Both the position numbers and the translations under genes were made by a program. From Phorcus lineatus (taxonomy: Eukaryota; Mollusca; Gastropoda; Trochida; Trochidae), in contig OV121096.1 of the NCBI GenBank assembly GCA_921293015.1, positions 25,555,729-25,619,728 on the forward strand: a stretch of 64,000 bases of DNA, written 5' to 3'. Positions 1-11,894 of the stretch are shown one piece after another. Numbering within the stretch: position 1 is the first letter of the stretch; the number at the start of each line of letters is the position of its first letter. The notes under the pieces are model-generated. The model ran no database searches. It had not been told where the DNA came from and was given only the letters and a program-made list of their open reading frames with translations.

Positions 1-757
1 TGTAGTCAAAAGTAGTCTGACAACTTCATGTACTAACTTTAGGTTCACATTTGAAAATGTTAGATGACATTAATTGTATTTCCTGAAAGAAAATATCTCA
101 TTTCAGTGATGATTTTACTTAGGTACTCATTGGGTATTGGGACATGGTAATCACTTTCATACTAGTACTTTATTTTCACTTTGTGCCTTGTTATCAATTG
201 AATTATTTAAAAACATGTCATTCAAAAACTTTAATTTCGCTTAACATTTTTGTATTTTGCTTTAGGTAAAGGAACTTACTCAAACAAACTCACTGTGAAT
301 AAAAAAAGAATCCTAATTAATATTTCACATGTCCTAAATTTGGAATGTTTGATGCCTTTCAAGTCAGGTAACACCTTGATAACTTTAATCTTTGAATTTT
401 GAGTTTTAAATTCCTTCCAGAATTTTTCTCCGCACTCTTTGGTAAAAAAAATAAAACAGAATAATGACCTTCCATGATAAATGACACTTCATTTACATAG
501 AAACTGACGTCATATTGAGCATGCAATTTATGTACATATATAATTTTAAATAAAAGATTTTGCATGATTAACAAAATTCATCCCACCAATTTGAAATTCT
601 CTTGTTAAAAAACATAACATAATTCTAGGCAGGGATGAAGGGATTCTAAGGGAAATATGATGTTCTATGTACATACTGGGATTTTTTTCACCTCATCTGT
701 TTGAAATACAGCTGTTATAAAAGCTGTTTTGAACTTTTGTAAAAAATCATTATTACA
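1..757. other. 3' flank of TM7SF3
   Basis: This stretch lies downstream of the TM7SF3 stop codon and probably holds its 3'UTR. A TTTATT at about 167-172 would read AATAAA on the minus strand, but it is far from the stop and I cannot fix the polyadenylation site. No coding signal is supported. Confidence 0.4.
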
Positions 758-3700
758 TCAAGTTGGTTGATTATGCTCTGGAGGTGCGCTGGGCTTGACC
801 TGCCTTGACCTTTGAGGATGACCTTCACCTTCTGAGTATAATGGCCTTGACCCTTCATTCAGAAGAGGGGTCCTTTCATCGCCGACAGGGGATCTTTGAG
901 CATGTTCCAGTCGTTTCATTTTTTTCAAGTGTGCAGGACATGCTGGGAAAGGCGCTTTCTTCCTTTCTCTCCAGAACTGGAACACTGACCCCAGGATGAA
1001 CAGCACTCCCCACACTACGGTGAGAATGATTTCTGAAAGGGAGGAAATCCTTGAAGGAATGATAATTGGGGTAATTGATACTGCTATCAAAGGCAGGAAG
1101 TTTTAGTTCTCACTGGCAAGCTGGGCTTATAGTTTGAAAAACCAACCAGCCTTTCTCAGTACTGGCAAGCCCTGCCATGTAGAGCCATCTTGTTGGGCTG
1201 AGTATTGCACCAAATTTTGTATTGCAATATATTGTGATATACAGCTCATGTATTGCATCAATATTGAATTGAGAATCATTTATTTGATATACAGTTAAAG
1301 CACTTGAGCCTTCTCACAATGATGTTAGCGCAACCAAACAAAAGTATGCTATTTTTATAGTTTGTGGCGTAGAATGTAAGGACGGAGGGATAGGGGGCCG
1401 ATGAGTAAATCAATTATCCCTTAATTGCTTCATTAAATTTTCATACTAAAGGAATAATCTAGTACCTTTTTCACCGTAGGGGAAGATGACGATAGCATCG
1501 ATGTAGCCAGTGACCGACTGCTTGTAAACAGAGTTGAGGAAGATGAATTTAATTCCGCTCCACAGGTAGATATCGACACAAACAACACACAGGTAGGAGC
1601 CCACGAATGTACACGACAAGATGTTCAGCTGTGAATAGACAAACAGAACAAGGCAGCATTTAGTATTATGTAGTATCATGTAGCATCATGTAGTATTATG
1701 TAGTATCATGTAGCATCATTTGTATCATGCAGTATTATGTAGTATCATGTAATATCATTTTGTATCATGTAGCATCATGTAGTATCATGTAGTATCATGA
1801 AGTATCATATAGCATCATGTAGTATCATGTAGGACCATGTTGTATCATTTAGCATCATGTAGTATCATGTAATATCATGTAGTATCATGTAGGACCATGT
1901 AGTATCATGTAGGATCATGTAGTATCATGTAGGACCATGTAGCATCATGTATCATGTTGTATCATTTAGTATCATGTATCATCATGTACTATCATGTAGG
2001 ACCATGTAGCATCATGTAGTATCATGTAGCATCATGTAGTATCATGTAGGATAATGTATCATGTAGCATCATGTTGTATCATATAGTATCATGTAGTATC
2101 ATGTAGCATCATGTTGTATCATGTTGTATCATGTAGTATCATGTAGTATCATGTAGCATCATGTAGTATCATGTAGCATCATGAAGTATCACGTAGTATC
2201 ATGTAGGACCAGTTAGTATCATGTTATACCATGTAGCATCATGTAGTCTCATGTAGCATCATCTAGTATCATGTAGCATCATGTAGCATCATGAAGCATC
2301 ATATAGTATCATGTAGGACCATGTAGTATCATGTAGGACCATGTAGTCTCACGTAGCATCATCTAGTATCATGTAGAACCATGTAGTATCACGTAGTATC
2401 ATGTAGCATCATTTGTATCATGTATGATCATTTAGTATCATGTAGTATCATTTAGTATCATGTAGTTTGTTCTGATGTATCATCAACATGTATATCATTG
2501 CTTCTCTGACAGGCATTCTAGAAGCCAATGTGATTCAGGAGGACAAGTTCAATGGAAAGACAACTTCTTTATTCAGACATGAGAATGGATAAAACCCAAA
2601 AACAATGAAAATCTAGCAGGGGGTGTAGAGGGCCGCTCTAACATCGGTCTCAAAAACGTTAAAAATGAAAAACGAAATACTGCAAATCTGCGGAAAATTC
2701 TCATGTCTGTTTATTGCATTTATATATGCAAAATTTGGGTACAGGTACTAATTACGCCGTTATCAAGCAATTAATTACATTGAAGCAGGGAGAATATCAC
2801 ACTTTTATGTATATCATACCTGCCTCTATGTCATTTATCACTTACTTGATAGCCGTTTTAATACCTGCACCGAAAAGTGACATATAATGCAATATAGAAG
2901 TTGACAATCCATTGAACTTGTCCTCTTTCATGTTTAATACTGCACAATGTCAACTTTTTCGCCCGGAGACGTAACTTAAGTCATAAAATCCTACGCTACA
3001 TAATGTTTTAATTCAAGTTTTTACTAAAAAATTGTAAAAAATTATTAAGCCAAATCTTATAGGAAATTAAACTTTGAACGGATCATGAGAACTCAAAATG
3101 ACCTTGAATATCGTCCAAAAGATCCTTTCAATACAACTTGTTGTCTTTCTTGAGTTATACCAGTTTGTGAGTAATCGCGGTCCTAGTAAAACACAAGTGG
3201 ATTTTTTTAAATGACTACTCACGGTCCTATTAAAAGACAGAAGGAAGAAAGGAAGAATACTCACCGTCCTAGTAAAACACAGAAGGAAGACAGGAAGAAT
3301 ACTCACCGTCCTCGTAAAATACAGAAGGAAGAATACTCACCGTCCTAGTAAAACACAGAATGAAGACAAGATGAATACTCACCGTCCTAGTAAAACACAG
3401 AGGAAAGAAAGGAAGAATACTCACCGTCCTAGTAAAACACAGAAGGAAGACAGGAAGAATACTCACCGTCCCAGTAAAACACAGAAGGAAGACAGGAAGA
3501 ATACTCACCGTCCTAGTAAAACACAGAATGAAGACAAGATGAATACTCACCGTCCTAGTAAAACACAGAGGAAAGAAAGGAAGAATACTCACCGTCCTAG
3601 TAAAACACAGAAGGAAGACAGCAAGAATACTCACCATCCTAGTAAAACACAGAAGGAAGACAGGAAGAATACTCACCGTCCTAGTAAAACACAGAAGGAA

Positions 3701-6700
3701 GAAAGGAAGAATACTCACCGTCCTAGTCAAACACAGAGGAAGACAGGAAGAATACTCACCGTCCTAGTAAAACACAGAAGTAAGACAGGAAGAATACTCA
3801 CCGTCCTAGTAAAACACAGAAGTAAGACAGGAAGAATACTCACTGTCCTAGTAAAACACAGAAGGAAGACAGGCAGTATGAGTACACCACAGGTGAAGGT
3901 GAGGCCGTACGTCGTCATCGAGTCCCAGTAAGATATGTTACCTGCCATGAGACAGCAACATTTACATTTGATGTAAAGACATTTATGCCTAGACAAAAGT
4001 TTTATCTCATCTCATTCAGAAGAAACAAACACTTGCACAGTTGCGCCTACAGCATGAGCTCATCATTGCATGAGCATTCATAAAATATTTTAATTGGCCC
4101 GGATTCACAACACTTCTTATAAATAAAGTTTTCTGAAGCCAAATTAACTCTTAAATCAGCTAGAAATTCTTGCGGTGATGCAAGTGAAAAACCTATTAAG
4201 TTCTAAGAATCTAGGCCCTAAAGTAAACTTTTAAGTTTAGATGATAGGCGATACCACATATACTCAGCCATTGAGTACAATGACATGTTTCCATGATTGA
4301 ATAAGGATAAAATGTTGATATCAGCCTAAATTTATGTGGCTTTTACCCATGACCTACCCTTTGTTATCATGACCAACAGGACATACACAGCTAATTTCAT
4401 AGAAACTCAATATCTGGATAATAGTCATCTTACACTCACCAAATGGTGTATAGAAGAGTAGACTGGACACAAGATAGCCGGCGGTCAGCCCGACCAACAG
4501 CACCGAGATGACAGGTACCCCCCAGAAGTACCACAGGAGCAGGAAGGAAACCCCTCCCACCAGACCTAGCACCACACTCACTCCTATACAACCTGCAGAC
4601 ACAGAGAATAACTTGTAGATGAATTTGATGAAGTTTACTTTTGAAAAATCTAAGGGGTCGATAGGAACTTTTACCTTTTTCACCCCTAAAGGCCTGAACT
4701 CTGGCTCAAAACAGTAAAAGTTACCCAATTCTTAGGGGTTCAATTCAATATCATGTGTGTAGGGTCCCATCCTTCAATACTGGGCTAATTTAGGGAACAT
4801 TAAACTCACAAACAAGGCATCTGACATCACATTTCCAAGGTTGCAATGCTGTCTTTATTATGTTTGAGAAAAAGAATATAAAATGTTTCATGATTCAGGG
4901 GAGGCAATCAAGGAAAACCTTACAAAGACATTTTCCCGAAGCACAGAACTTACAGTCAAAGGACAGACTAGAGAACTGTGCTTGTTTTTAGTTGAGATGA
5001 CAAGGTATCTCGTCCTTCATAAGGAAACACTGGAACCATGATGACATAATATCTCTATGACGTAATATCTCTATGACATAATGTCTCTATTACCATGTTC
5101 GTCTGAGGTTATATCTGCAAAAACAGCTTATGCTGTGCATCTATATACTCAGATTACATACCATAAGGTGTTTTTGTGGAGAGATTAAGTCCAGTGAGAA
5201 GTTTTCTCACATATCTCACTCCTGAGACTCCTCCAGAACTGCTTCATAAGTGAGACTTTGCACACTCAGGCTTGCTAGTACAGACGTCTCAGATTGGCAA
5301 TTGTGAGAAGGTGTTGCCAGGCAACCAAGTATATATAAAATATGCAGCCTAAGTTGCTATCAACTTAGGGAATATCTTCATTTGACATCAATCTCATTAA
5401 AACAACCACTGATTTGTTCCCTTGGCTTATTTTGAGTTGTCACTAATTGAGTGTGTCATCTAAGAGTCACATCTCAAAATGAGCTCGAGGAACAAGTCAA
5501 TGATGTGATTTCAATGAGATTGATCAGATATATTCCCTTGCAACTAACGAGGATGGAAAAGCAGATGCATCACATAAAAACTTACCTTCAACTGACAGGG
5601 AAGTAGCTCTCTGCATTAGAATGAAGAATACAACACTTAAGGCAAGGAATCCAAACATGAAGAAACCTGAATATAAAAGAAAGAAAAAATAGGTTGTAGA
5701 ATACAATTTGGCCTTTTCACAGGAGTCACAACTCATTTAGAATTAAGTAATCAGGGACAAATCCAAAAGTCACTGGCTCTGTAGCTCATCAGGTTATATA
5801 TAATTTATTTCAGATGTTCATCCTATGAGCTGCAACAGGATCACCAAATCTATTTATCATACTCATCATCAGCTCAGGACTCTGTACACAAGATCTAAAG
5901 AAAATGAAAATAGGTTTACAGGGAGTGGCCCCTGTGGCACTTATCAGGGGTCACAGGATCAACAAATCTACATTTTAGAATACACATCAGCTAAGGAGTG
6001 TGTACAAAAGGAATCAGTTTTCTAGGTTTTCTTGATGAAAAGAGGTTTTAGAGTTGCCCGTATAAAGGGTCACTGGGACACTCAATCTATAGATTAGAAT
6101 CTCCATCAGCTAAGAAGTATGTTCACAAGGTTTTAGGCTTCTAGGCCTCTTTCTTCAAGAAGAGAAGATGAAAATAAGTTTTTTAAGCACCAAATCTATC
6201 AATAAGAATACACATCAGCTAAGGAGTTGTAAAAAAGCTTCAGCTTTCTAGGCCTCTTGCTTCTTGAGAAGAAGTTTAAAGTAGGTTTAAAGAGATAGCG
6301 CCAGATGAGCGAAAAAAGTTAAAAGTTTATGGACAATGGACAACAGACAAGGGGACTATTGAGGTTTGATGAGCTAAAAGGATGATATAGTAAAAAGGAT
6401 GGACAGACATGACTGACATAAGAACATCAGGCTTTTCAGGCCAGATGAGCTAAAAAATAAAAAAATAAAAATATCTCATAAACATAATGAATGTTTTTAA
6501 CTGCACAAAGATAAGATATAGATATAATGGAACCTGCAGTGGGAGGAATGAATTTTGAAAAACACAGCTTGGGTCATGAATTTTTGTTAACATACAGAGC
6601 CTGAGCTAACTTATAATTCAAGTTTTATTTTTATTCATTAAAATTATGGAATTCATTTTGAAAGAAAGAAACTCACCAGTTTTGAGGAATCGGTGGCCGA

Positions 6701-9700
6701 GAAAACAAAGAAATAATCCCAGAATGCCACACAGGGTGCTGACGATGACTTCAACCGCAGAAACTACAGACCAACAGAATAGAGTATCTAAACAATTATA
6801 CATAGATAACCAATATATCATTTCATGTTATTTTATCACTTTCAACTTCAAGTCTGTATCATTTAGCAAATGAAGGGCAAACAACCCCCATCTCAATGTA
6901 TATGCACAGCTGTGAGGCAATTTGCAAGGCAGGCTGTAGGCCTGACATCCAATACACTAGACCACACTTCACTAGATGAGCATGAAATACTCTTTTATAT
7001 GATGCATTAAACCAAAAGACAAATAAAATTTCCACTGATGCAGTTAAGAACCATTTCATCCTCATTACTTGATTATTCAAAATAGAATTTGGAGAATATA
7101 TCATTTGTTTTGATACTTGAAGAACATATATTTCTGACTTTTTCTAAAACATCAAGTGTTCCAAAATAGAGCCATTGACTCTGTAGCTTATAAGCCTTTG
7201 TATTGTTGATGTTAAAGACTAAGATATACCCGTAACTTTTGTACCGAGTGAAATGCATCAACAAAATTTCCATTGTCAGTGCATTTGACAAGATCTATAA
7301 ACATTAATCTTCATATAACAAAGATGTTATTTTGAAAATCTGAGCTTCCTACGCCAACAAGTTTTGGTTTTGGTAATTCAAAATAAATATGCACCCGTCA
7401 CGCCCCTGTTATTGCATTCTCTCCCCACAGAGGTAGCTCTGTCATAAATTCCTATGCAACCCCTATCTTAATGCGAAGGTTTCTTGTTCTAGATATAGAA
7501 CGCTGATTGAATGCAATCAAAGTTAGATGTGCAATCAGCGACGCCGTTTCAAAAGTTATCAATCACATCGCCTAAATTATTTCTGTAAGCTTTCCAAAAG
7601 CTAAACTATTCAAATATGCACCTTGCACTTTACAGAACACATACGCCTCATTTTGCGACTGCATCATTGCATAAGTCTATGTGACAACAAAACTGTTATT
7701 AATGCATACAGTGTTTTCATTGGCTGAAATATTGCCCAGTAGTTTAAGTTGCAACATTGCGCTGGTACGGGAAACTGATGGAAGCCCGAGAAGACCTTTG
7801 TATGAAGACAGAGGTTGTATAGGAATTTATGACGGAGCTACCTCTGTTGGGCGAGAACACTGTTATTGGGGGTAGAACAATTAAGTTTGCACATCTTAGT
7901 CTACATCCTACAAAGATGATAATTTTCATAATGAGAGAGTCCTAGCATTGATGGTTTCTTGAAAATAGAAGAAAGAAGATTTGAGGATGGACAATCATGT
8001 CCATATTTGAAGGTTGGGTCAACACCAAAGTTACAAATAAGAGTCTTCACATCCAAAAAATGTTACTCTTAAAATTTCCATCTCCAGTGTCAATTGGTTC
8101 TGGAGAACAAGTTTTTATAAGATTTTAGGGAAAATGCCTGCCACGCCCATAGTTGAAGGGAAGTCAGTCAATAAACTAGAAATTAGGTCAAGGTATATCC
8201 TCACAAAATTTCAGCTTGGGGGTGCAGCCAGACAACAGGCCAAGTCATAAGCCAATATGACCTTTCAGGTCTGATGAGCTAAAACGTAATACCTACTTTT
8301 GTAATCACAATCCTGATCTCCGAGAACACAAGAATAGGTCTGGACAGGAACGTAGGTTGCCATGGTGTTGTTAGTTGTATCCGTGACAACAATGGCGTAC
8401 ATGACCCCCTGACCTCTCTCTGCCGTTACGAGAGCGAGAGACTTGGTTGCGCCGCTATTAGTAACACTCGCAACCTGCCGATTGTCAATCAAAAAAACTG
8501 ATCAATAACTGGTAAGGGAAGCGCTACAATGCAGTTTTTTAAGAGACACTCTGTGATTTTCATCACACACTTTAATGGGAACCAAATGCCATATATGGTG
8601 ATATAAATTCAACACATCTTACATATTCATTCCAAAATGACAAATAAATGGAAATTGTTTTAAATTAAAATCTCAAATCAACCGAAGAAGCCAAACTTCT
8701 CACTTCCAATTTACAGTCCCTGGCAGCTTTAGCCTAGATAGGTTTTCCAAAATTATGTTTGACTAACTCACACACGTCATGGTCGGGTTTTCGATCATAA
8801 TCACATTTTTATAACTGCATTTTGTCATTATTCAAAACCGACAAGCTTCAAAATGACATTTTTCAGCAACAGTTTATTTATTTATCAAATGACAAAATTG
8901 ATAAAGTTTGGCATATATGTGTTATTTAAACAACTCACAGAGTATTTCTTTAAGTGCTGTATACATGGATTATTCAGCCAAAAGAGTTAAAAACTGACTG
9001 CTCAAGGTAGCCCCTCCACAGAATTAAATATAGATATTTTTTATACATTTAGTGCCAGTTTTAATCAAGTAAAAAGACTTTCTTTCACCAACTTGTTACT
9101 TTTTGTCATTAGTCCTGCTTCCTGCATACTAGCGACAGAATTTTTGTACAGGGTTTATACACATTTTTAGATTTACCTTTCTTCCTTTTTCTTTCACATC
9201 TTTTGCTTTCAACATCTTAGTCATGCCTTGCATGTATACTGTCTCAGTCTGGTCAGTGAAGTAGAAAGCATAGATGTCATATCGAAGGAGAGACTGGAAT
9301 TGTTGTATCTCACAATTCCTCGGACTCTCTCCGCGGTTCATCCCCAGATTTGCCCACTGAAACTCCACTTGGGTCCAATGATTATGGAAGGCAAGATGGA
9401 TGTTAGGGTCATTCTCGAGTTTAAAAATTTGGTTGCATGCTCCAGGGATTGGGTCTGAAAGGTAAGAAATATTGAATTAATAATTTCTATATTTAAGATT
9501 AATGATTTCTCAAAAAGCCAATCAGCTATGTTTTTCTTGCAATACCGCCAGACCCTAATGTTTCAGACCAATGTTACGCCGAACTTTTGCCCAGCCAATA
9601 GTTTTTACATATGACAAATACTAAATTTTAGTCCCCACATACAAAAAAAGGTTCTAAAAGTTTGAACTTCTTAGAGTAGGAGGTTAGTCCCATTTACTCC

Positions 9701-11090
9701 CTTTTTGAAGTTTTAATTTTTTTAATTTTCTTTGTAAGTGAAGCTTTAGATTTAAACAATAACTTTCAAACAAATTTCAAATATATACAAAATAACACAC
9801 TCACCATCTGAGCGATAGAATTCAGCCAAAACCACCACAATTATGGAACTATTTAGATCGGTTTTCAAATACAGAGATACGTCAGTCTGTGTTGGTTGCA
9901 GTAATGTAACAAATCCAACATGGCCGCCTTGGAGTGTCAAATCTTCATCAAAAGATGCAGAGGAGGAAACAGATACATTGTAGCGATGTGTGTGGGCCTG
10001 GAATGTGAGATGGCTATAAGCAGACGAGATGTTTTGGACCAAAAAAGTCGATTGTCCATAGCTAGGGATGATGAATCCTGTCGCTACACCTGGTTCGAGG
10101 GTAACAAATTCACCTGAAATAAAAACATTCTTTATTACCAACCTTTCAATATAGTTTCTTTACCTCTTTGACTCTGTTTTCTTCAAAATAATGTATTTAT
10201 TTAAATTATCTTCCCAGTCTCATCAACAATGTCTTTTAAAGGCTTTTCACTTTTCACTTCCATTTTATTTTACCAAGCGTGCCCTCTCGTTCAGCTAGTT
10301 GTAAAATCTAAATTAACCGTACAGTTAATTATCCTCAGTAACAGGTCTCAACTGGGTTATGTTATAATCATGTACTAATAACATACTTGTATAAATGGGA
10401 ATGTCCCTTGAATTTCAATTCCACAAAATATACCCCAATGGGACTGTCCTCTTAATTAAGCTTTATAACAGGGAAGAAAATGTTCGTCGATATCAATGAA
10501 TTTAAAAATAATGCATTTTTGCTGAATAACTTCATTATTAAAAATTAAGAAATAACTAATAGATTGACAGAAGAGGGGCATATTTACGAATAATTCATAA
10601 TAAAAGTTAAAACAAAGTTTTTCTTTTTTGATCGATACACTTTATTCTTTGTCAAATTGTTAAATCTTGAACAACTGAAATGTTAAACTCATGTAAATAT
10701 TTTAAATTAAGTGTGAAAAGAATCATGTATAAATCATATATATATTTGTTAACTGGAAAGTCCTCCTGAATTTCGTTTCCACAAAAAATACCCCGCTCGA
10801 ATGGTCCCTTTAAAATGTGAACCTCACATCCTGTAAAAAGAAAATTCCAAAACAAAATGCAAATATTGTTTCAGAAAATATAACAAACTTTCAAAGTTCT
10901 TCGTTTCGATCCAGAAACATCTCTGATTAGCGATTAGGAAGTTAATCATGATTATCATGCATGCAGATAAATTCAGATTTTTACACTGTCTCCATTCACC
11001 ATGTTTAGATATACCTGTTACAATCCTCGCAAAGAGGCTTAAAGTCCAAAGTGCACCAATTGACCTTGCCAAATACGCATTTATGGTCAT
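758..11090 (-). CDS. TM7SF3: TM7SF3, seven-transmembrane superfamily member 3 (complete, 10 exons)
   Basis: Coding exons in transcript order: 11015-11090, 9805-10113, 9177-9454, 8297-8474, 6677-6763, 5586-5666, 4440-4592, 3844-3941, 1466-1628, 758-1032. All junction phases agree, giving 565 aa against about 570 in human. Exon 1 encodes a signal peptide (MTINAYLARSIGALWTLSL). A lumenal or extracellular region follows to about residue 280, with family motifs DPIPGACN and TYVPVQTYSC and N-glycosylation sequons (QNIS, YNVS, LNSS, NNTM). Seven hydrophobic segments lie near 283-305, 310-328, 338-360, 361-385, 397-417, 421-443 and 475-495, including CFLGHRFLKT and SSLLFYTPFG. The tail ends near DERTPLLN, like the human ERTPLLL dileucine-type signal. 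The human protein is linked to p53-dependent stress survival; the molecular role is poorly known. Exon 8 ends in a tandem array that multiplies its splice donor. The 1466 boundary is a choice: an alternative donor seven codon-positions upstream (TACG|GTGAAA) also keeps frame. Confidence 0.95.
1655..2465. repeat. Decamer minisatellite (about 80 units) in TM7SF3 intron 8
   Basis: The unit is about 10 bp, mostly TAGTATCATG alternating with TAGCATCATG, TAGGACCATG and a few shortened or mutated copies. It fills almost all of the 5' part of the intron upstream of exon 1466-1628, in the direction of transcription, and stops about 30 bp from that exon's acceptor. On the transcribed strand each unit reads ATGATACTAC or ATGATGCTAC. 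Confidence 0.95.
2466..3179. other. Unique-looking part of TM7SF3 intron 8
   Basis: This part of the intron lies between the decamer array and the 42-bp array. It is AT-rich and I see no coding exon, RNA gene or recognisable mobile element in it. Confidence 0.5.
3180..3844 (-). repeat. 42-bp minisatellite built from the exon 8 end and its splice donor
   Basis: Sixteen units follow one another, mostly exactly 42 bp, with one 34-bp and one 41-bp unit and a degenerate distal unit. They continue without a break into the 3' end of coding exon 3844-3941, whose last 28 or so bases are the seventeenth copy. On the transcribed strand almost every unit contains AGGAC(G/A)GTGAGTATT, a strong 5' splice site. 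Units starting at 3342 and 3510 and the two units after each form a 168-bp higher-order repeat. Read on the minus strand the unit encodes 14 residues, VSILPVLLLCFTRT. The frame stays open for two extra units past the exon, then the 41-bp unit shifts it to a stop at 3727. Confidence 0.95.
5039..5093. repeat. Short tandem repeat, about 17 bp x 3
   Basis: Three copies of ATGACATAATATCTCT with single-base differences (TGACGTAATATCTCT, TGACATAATGTCTCT) lie in the TM7SF3 intron upstream of exon 4440-4592. Confidence 0.8.
5385..5527. repeat. Small inverted repeat
   Basis: CATCAATCTCATTAAAA at the left is matched by TTTCAATGAGATTGAT at the right, and GATTTGTTCC by GGAACAAGTC further in. It is a possible foldback MITE relic in a TM7SF3 intron. 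Confidence 0.5.
5825..6275. repeat. Degenerate tandem repeat, about 110-130 bp x 4
   Basis: Four diverged copies share the words CAAATCTA..., AGAATACACATCAGCTAAGGAGT and TTTCTAGGCCTCTTGCTTCTT. They lie in the TM7SF3 intron before exon 5586-5666. A 60-codon open frame over part of it is an accident of the repeat. Confidence 0.7.
6297..6460. repeat. Dispersed repeat ending in CAGRYCAGATGAGCTAAAA-like words
   Basis: The end TTTTCAGGCCAGATGAGCTAAAA at 6434-6456 recurs as TTTCAGGTCTGATGAGCTAAAA at about 8263-8284, and TGATGAGCTAAAAGG occurs again at about 6367. These look like ends of one dispersed repeat family in TM7SF3 introns. Confidence 0.5.
7400..7885. mobile_element. Foldback MITE with long inverted arms
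   Basis: The left arm at about 7402-7475 (CACAGAGGTAGCTCTGTCAT and beyond) is the reverse complement of the right arm at about 7800-7880 (ATGACGGAGCTACCTCTGTT). The match runs more than 60 bp with few mismatches. The central 330 bp is not repeated and has no convincing transposase. It sits in the TM7SF3 intron between exons 8297-8474 and 6677-6763. Confidence 0.75.
8570..8960. repeat. Dispersed repeat, copy 1
   Basis: It aligns with 36670-37085: GATATAAATTCA..ACATCTTA, TGGC(A/G)GCTTTAG, GTCCGGTTTTCGATCA-like, TTTGGCATAT.TGTG and ACTCAC(A/G)GAGT occur in the same order. A partial third copy is near 35085-35300. No protein is encoded. Confidence 0.7.
10330..10465. repeat. Dispersed repeat shared with 48455-48590
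   Basis: CCTCAGTAACA.GT.TCAACTGGGTTATGTTATAATCAT...CTAATAACATAC, then GGAATGTCCC and CAATTCCACAAA, recur in order at 48455-48590. A shorter diverged piece lies at 10735-10830. It lies in the first intron of TM7SF3. Confidence 0.75.
10735..10830. repeat. Partial copy of the 10330/48455 repeat
   Basis: AACTGGAAAGTCCTCCTGAATTTCGTTTCCACAAA followed by a GGTCC(C/T)TTTAAA word matches the distal half of the family. It creates an open frame on the minus strand (GIFCGNEIQEDFPVNK) with an acceptor-like upstream sequence. The same pattern recurs in the other repeat copies, so I do not call it an exon. Confidence 0.6.
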
Positions 11091-11890
11091 TCTGTTTCCA
11101 CATTCGGATTTTCCTATTCAAAATACATTATCTTCCTTGTTTACAAATGAGGTTTCATGTGACAGAAATATACCATGCAAGGGAGGAAACTCTCCTTTGG
11201 ATTCTTGTTTTGAATACCGCTGCACATTTTAGCCGCTTGATTTCCCTTCAGTGCATACCCGTACCAATTTCTGCTTGATGACTGTGTATGTATTGCTAAA
11301 AGCCTTTTTGAAAGTCCAAGTTATCTCTGAGCAAGATATGCCAATATGAAACAACAGGCCTATATTTGAAATTAACATTTAGCATTAATTATATCTTAAA
11401 TAATAAACCAAATTAATGCTAGCTTTATTATTAGTTATAGGGACATTTGAAAATTTATTGAAGAATATCTAAACTCGAAACCAAATTAATATATACAATT
11501 ATCCATCAAATGATCAATCTAGAATATGTTTCATGATAGAAATTCTTATTTCATATTTATATCATTTGTTCATAATTTGCAATTACATTGATTTTTTTGT
11601 AACATAATGTTATCGGAAATATAAGATTTGTTTCGAAATTGTTGAAGAATATCGTTATGCAATTACTGGGTAAAATAAGTTAGGGATATTTGATTTAATA
11701 TGATTATTTCTTTATCAGTGTGACAATGTAAAGGGGAAAAAAAATTCAAAATATCCCTATTTTCGTACAATAAATACACCACCATAAAATAAGATTATTG
11801 CACGTACGGAACTTCTTAGTCAAAGTAAAAAAGAAGTCAAGAATGTTAATTCATGTTCTCAAGACCTCTGGCTTCATGACTGTGTAAACA
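11091..11890. other. TM7SF3 upstream region
   Basis: This AT-rich sequence lies upstream of the TM7SF3 start codon and presumably holds its promoter and 5'UTR. I see no clear TATA box, CpG-rich stretch or gene. Confidence 0.4.
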
Positions 11891-11894
11891 AGTA

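Noticed and set aside
805-999. Plus-strand 64-codon frame
   Set aside because: Antisense to the last TM7SF3 exon.
3180-3844. Regularly spaced repeats suggesting a CRISPR array
   Set aside because: Units are contiguous with no unique spacers, lie in a eukaryotic intron and copy an exon junction.
3371-3931. Plus-strand 186-codon open frame of Lys/Arg/Asn/Thr repeats
   Set aside because: It is the antisense shadow of the 42-bp minisatellite; the real coding exon is on the minus strand and homologous to TM7SF3.
10652-10855. Minus-strand frame GCEVHILKG...GNEIQEDFPVNK as a TM7SF3 exon
   Set aside because: It is part of a dispersed repeat present in other copies, and exon 11015-11090 joins directly to 9805-10113 in phase with the expected protein alignment.
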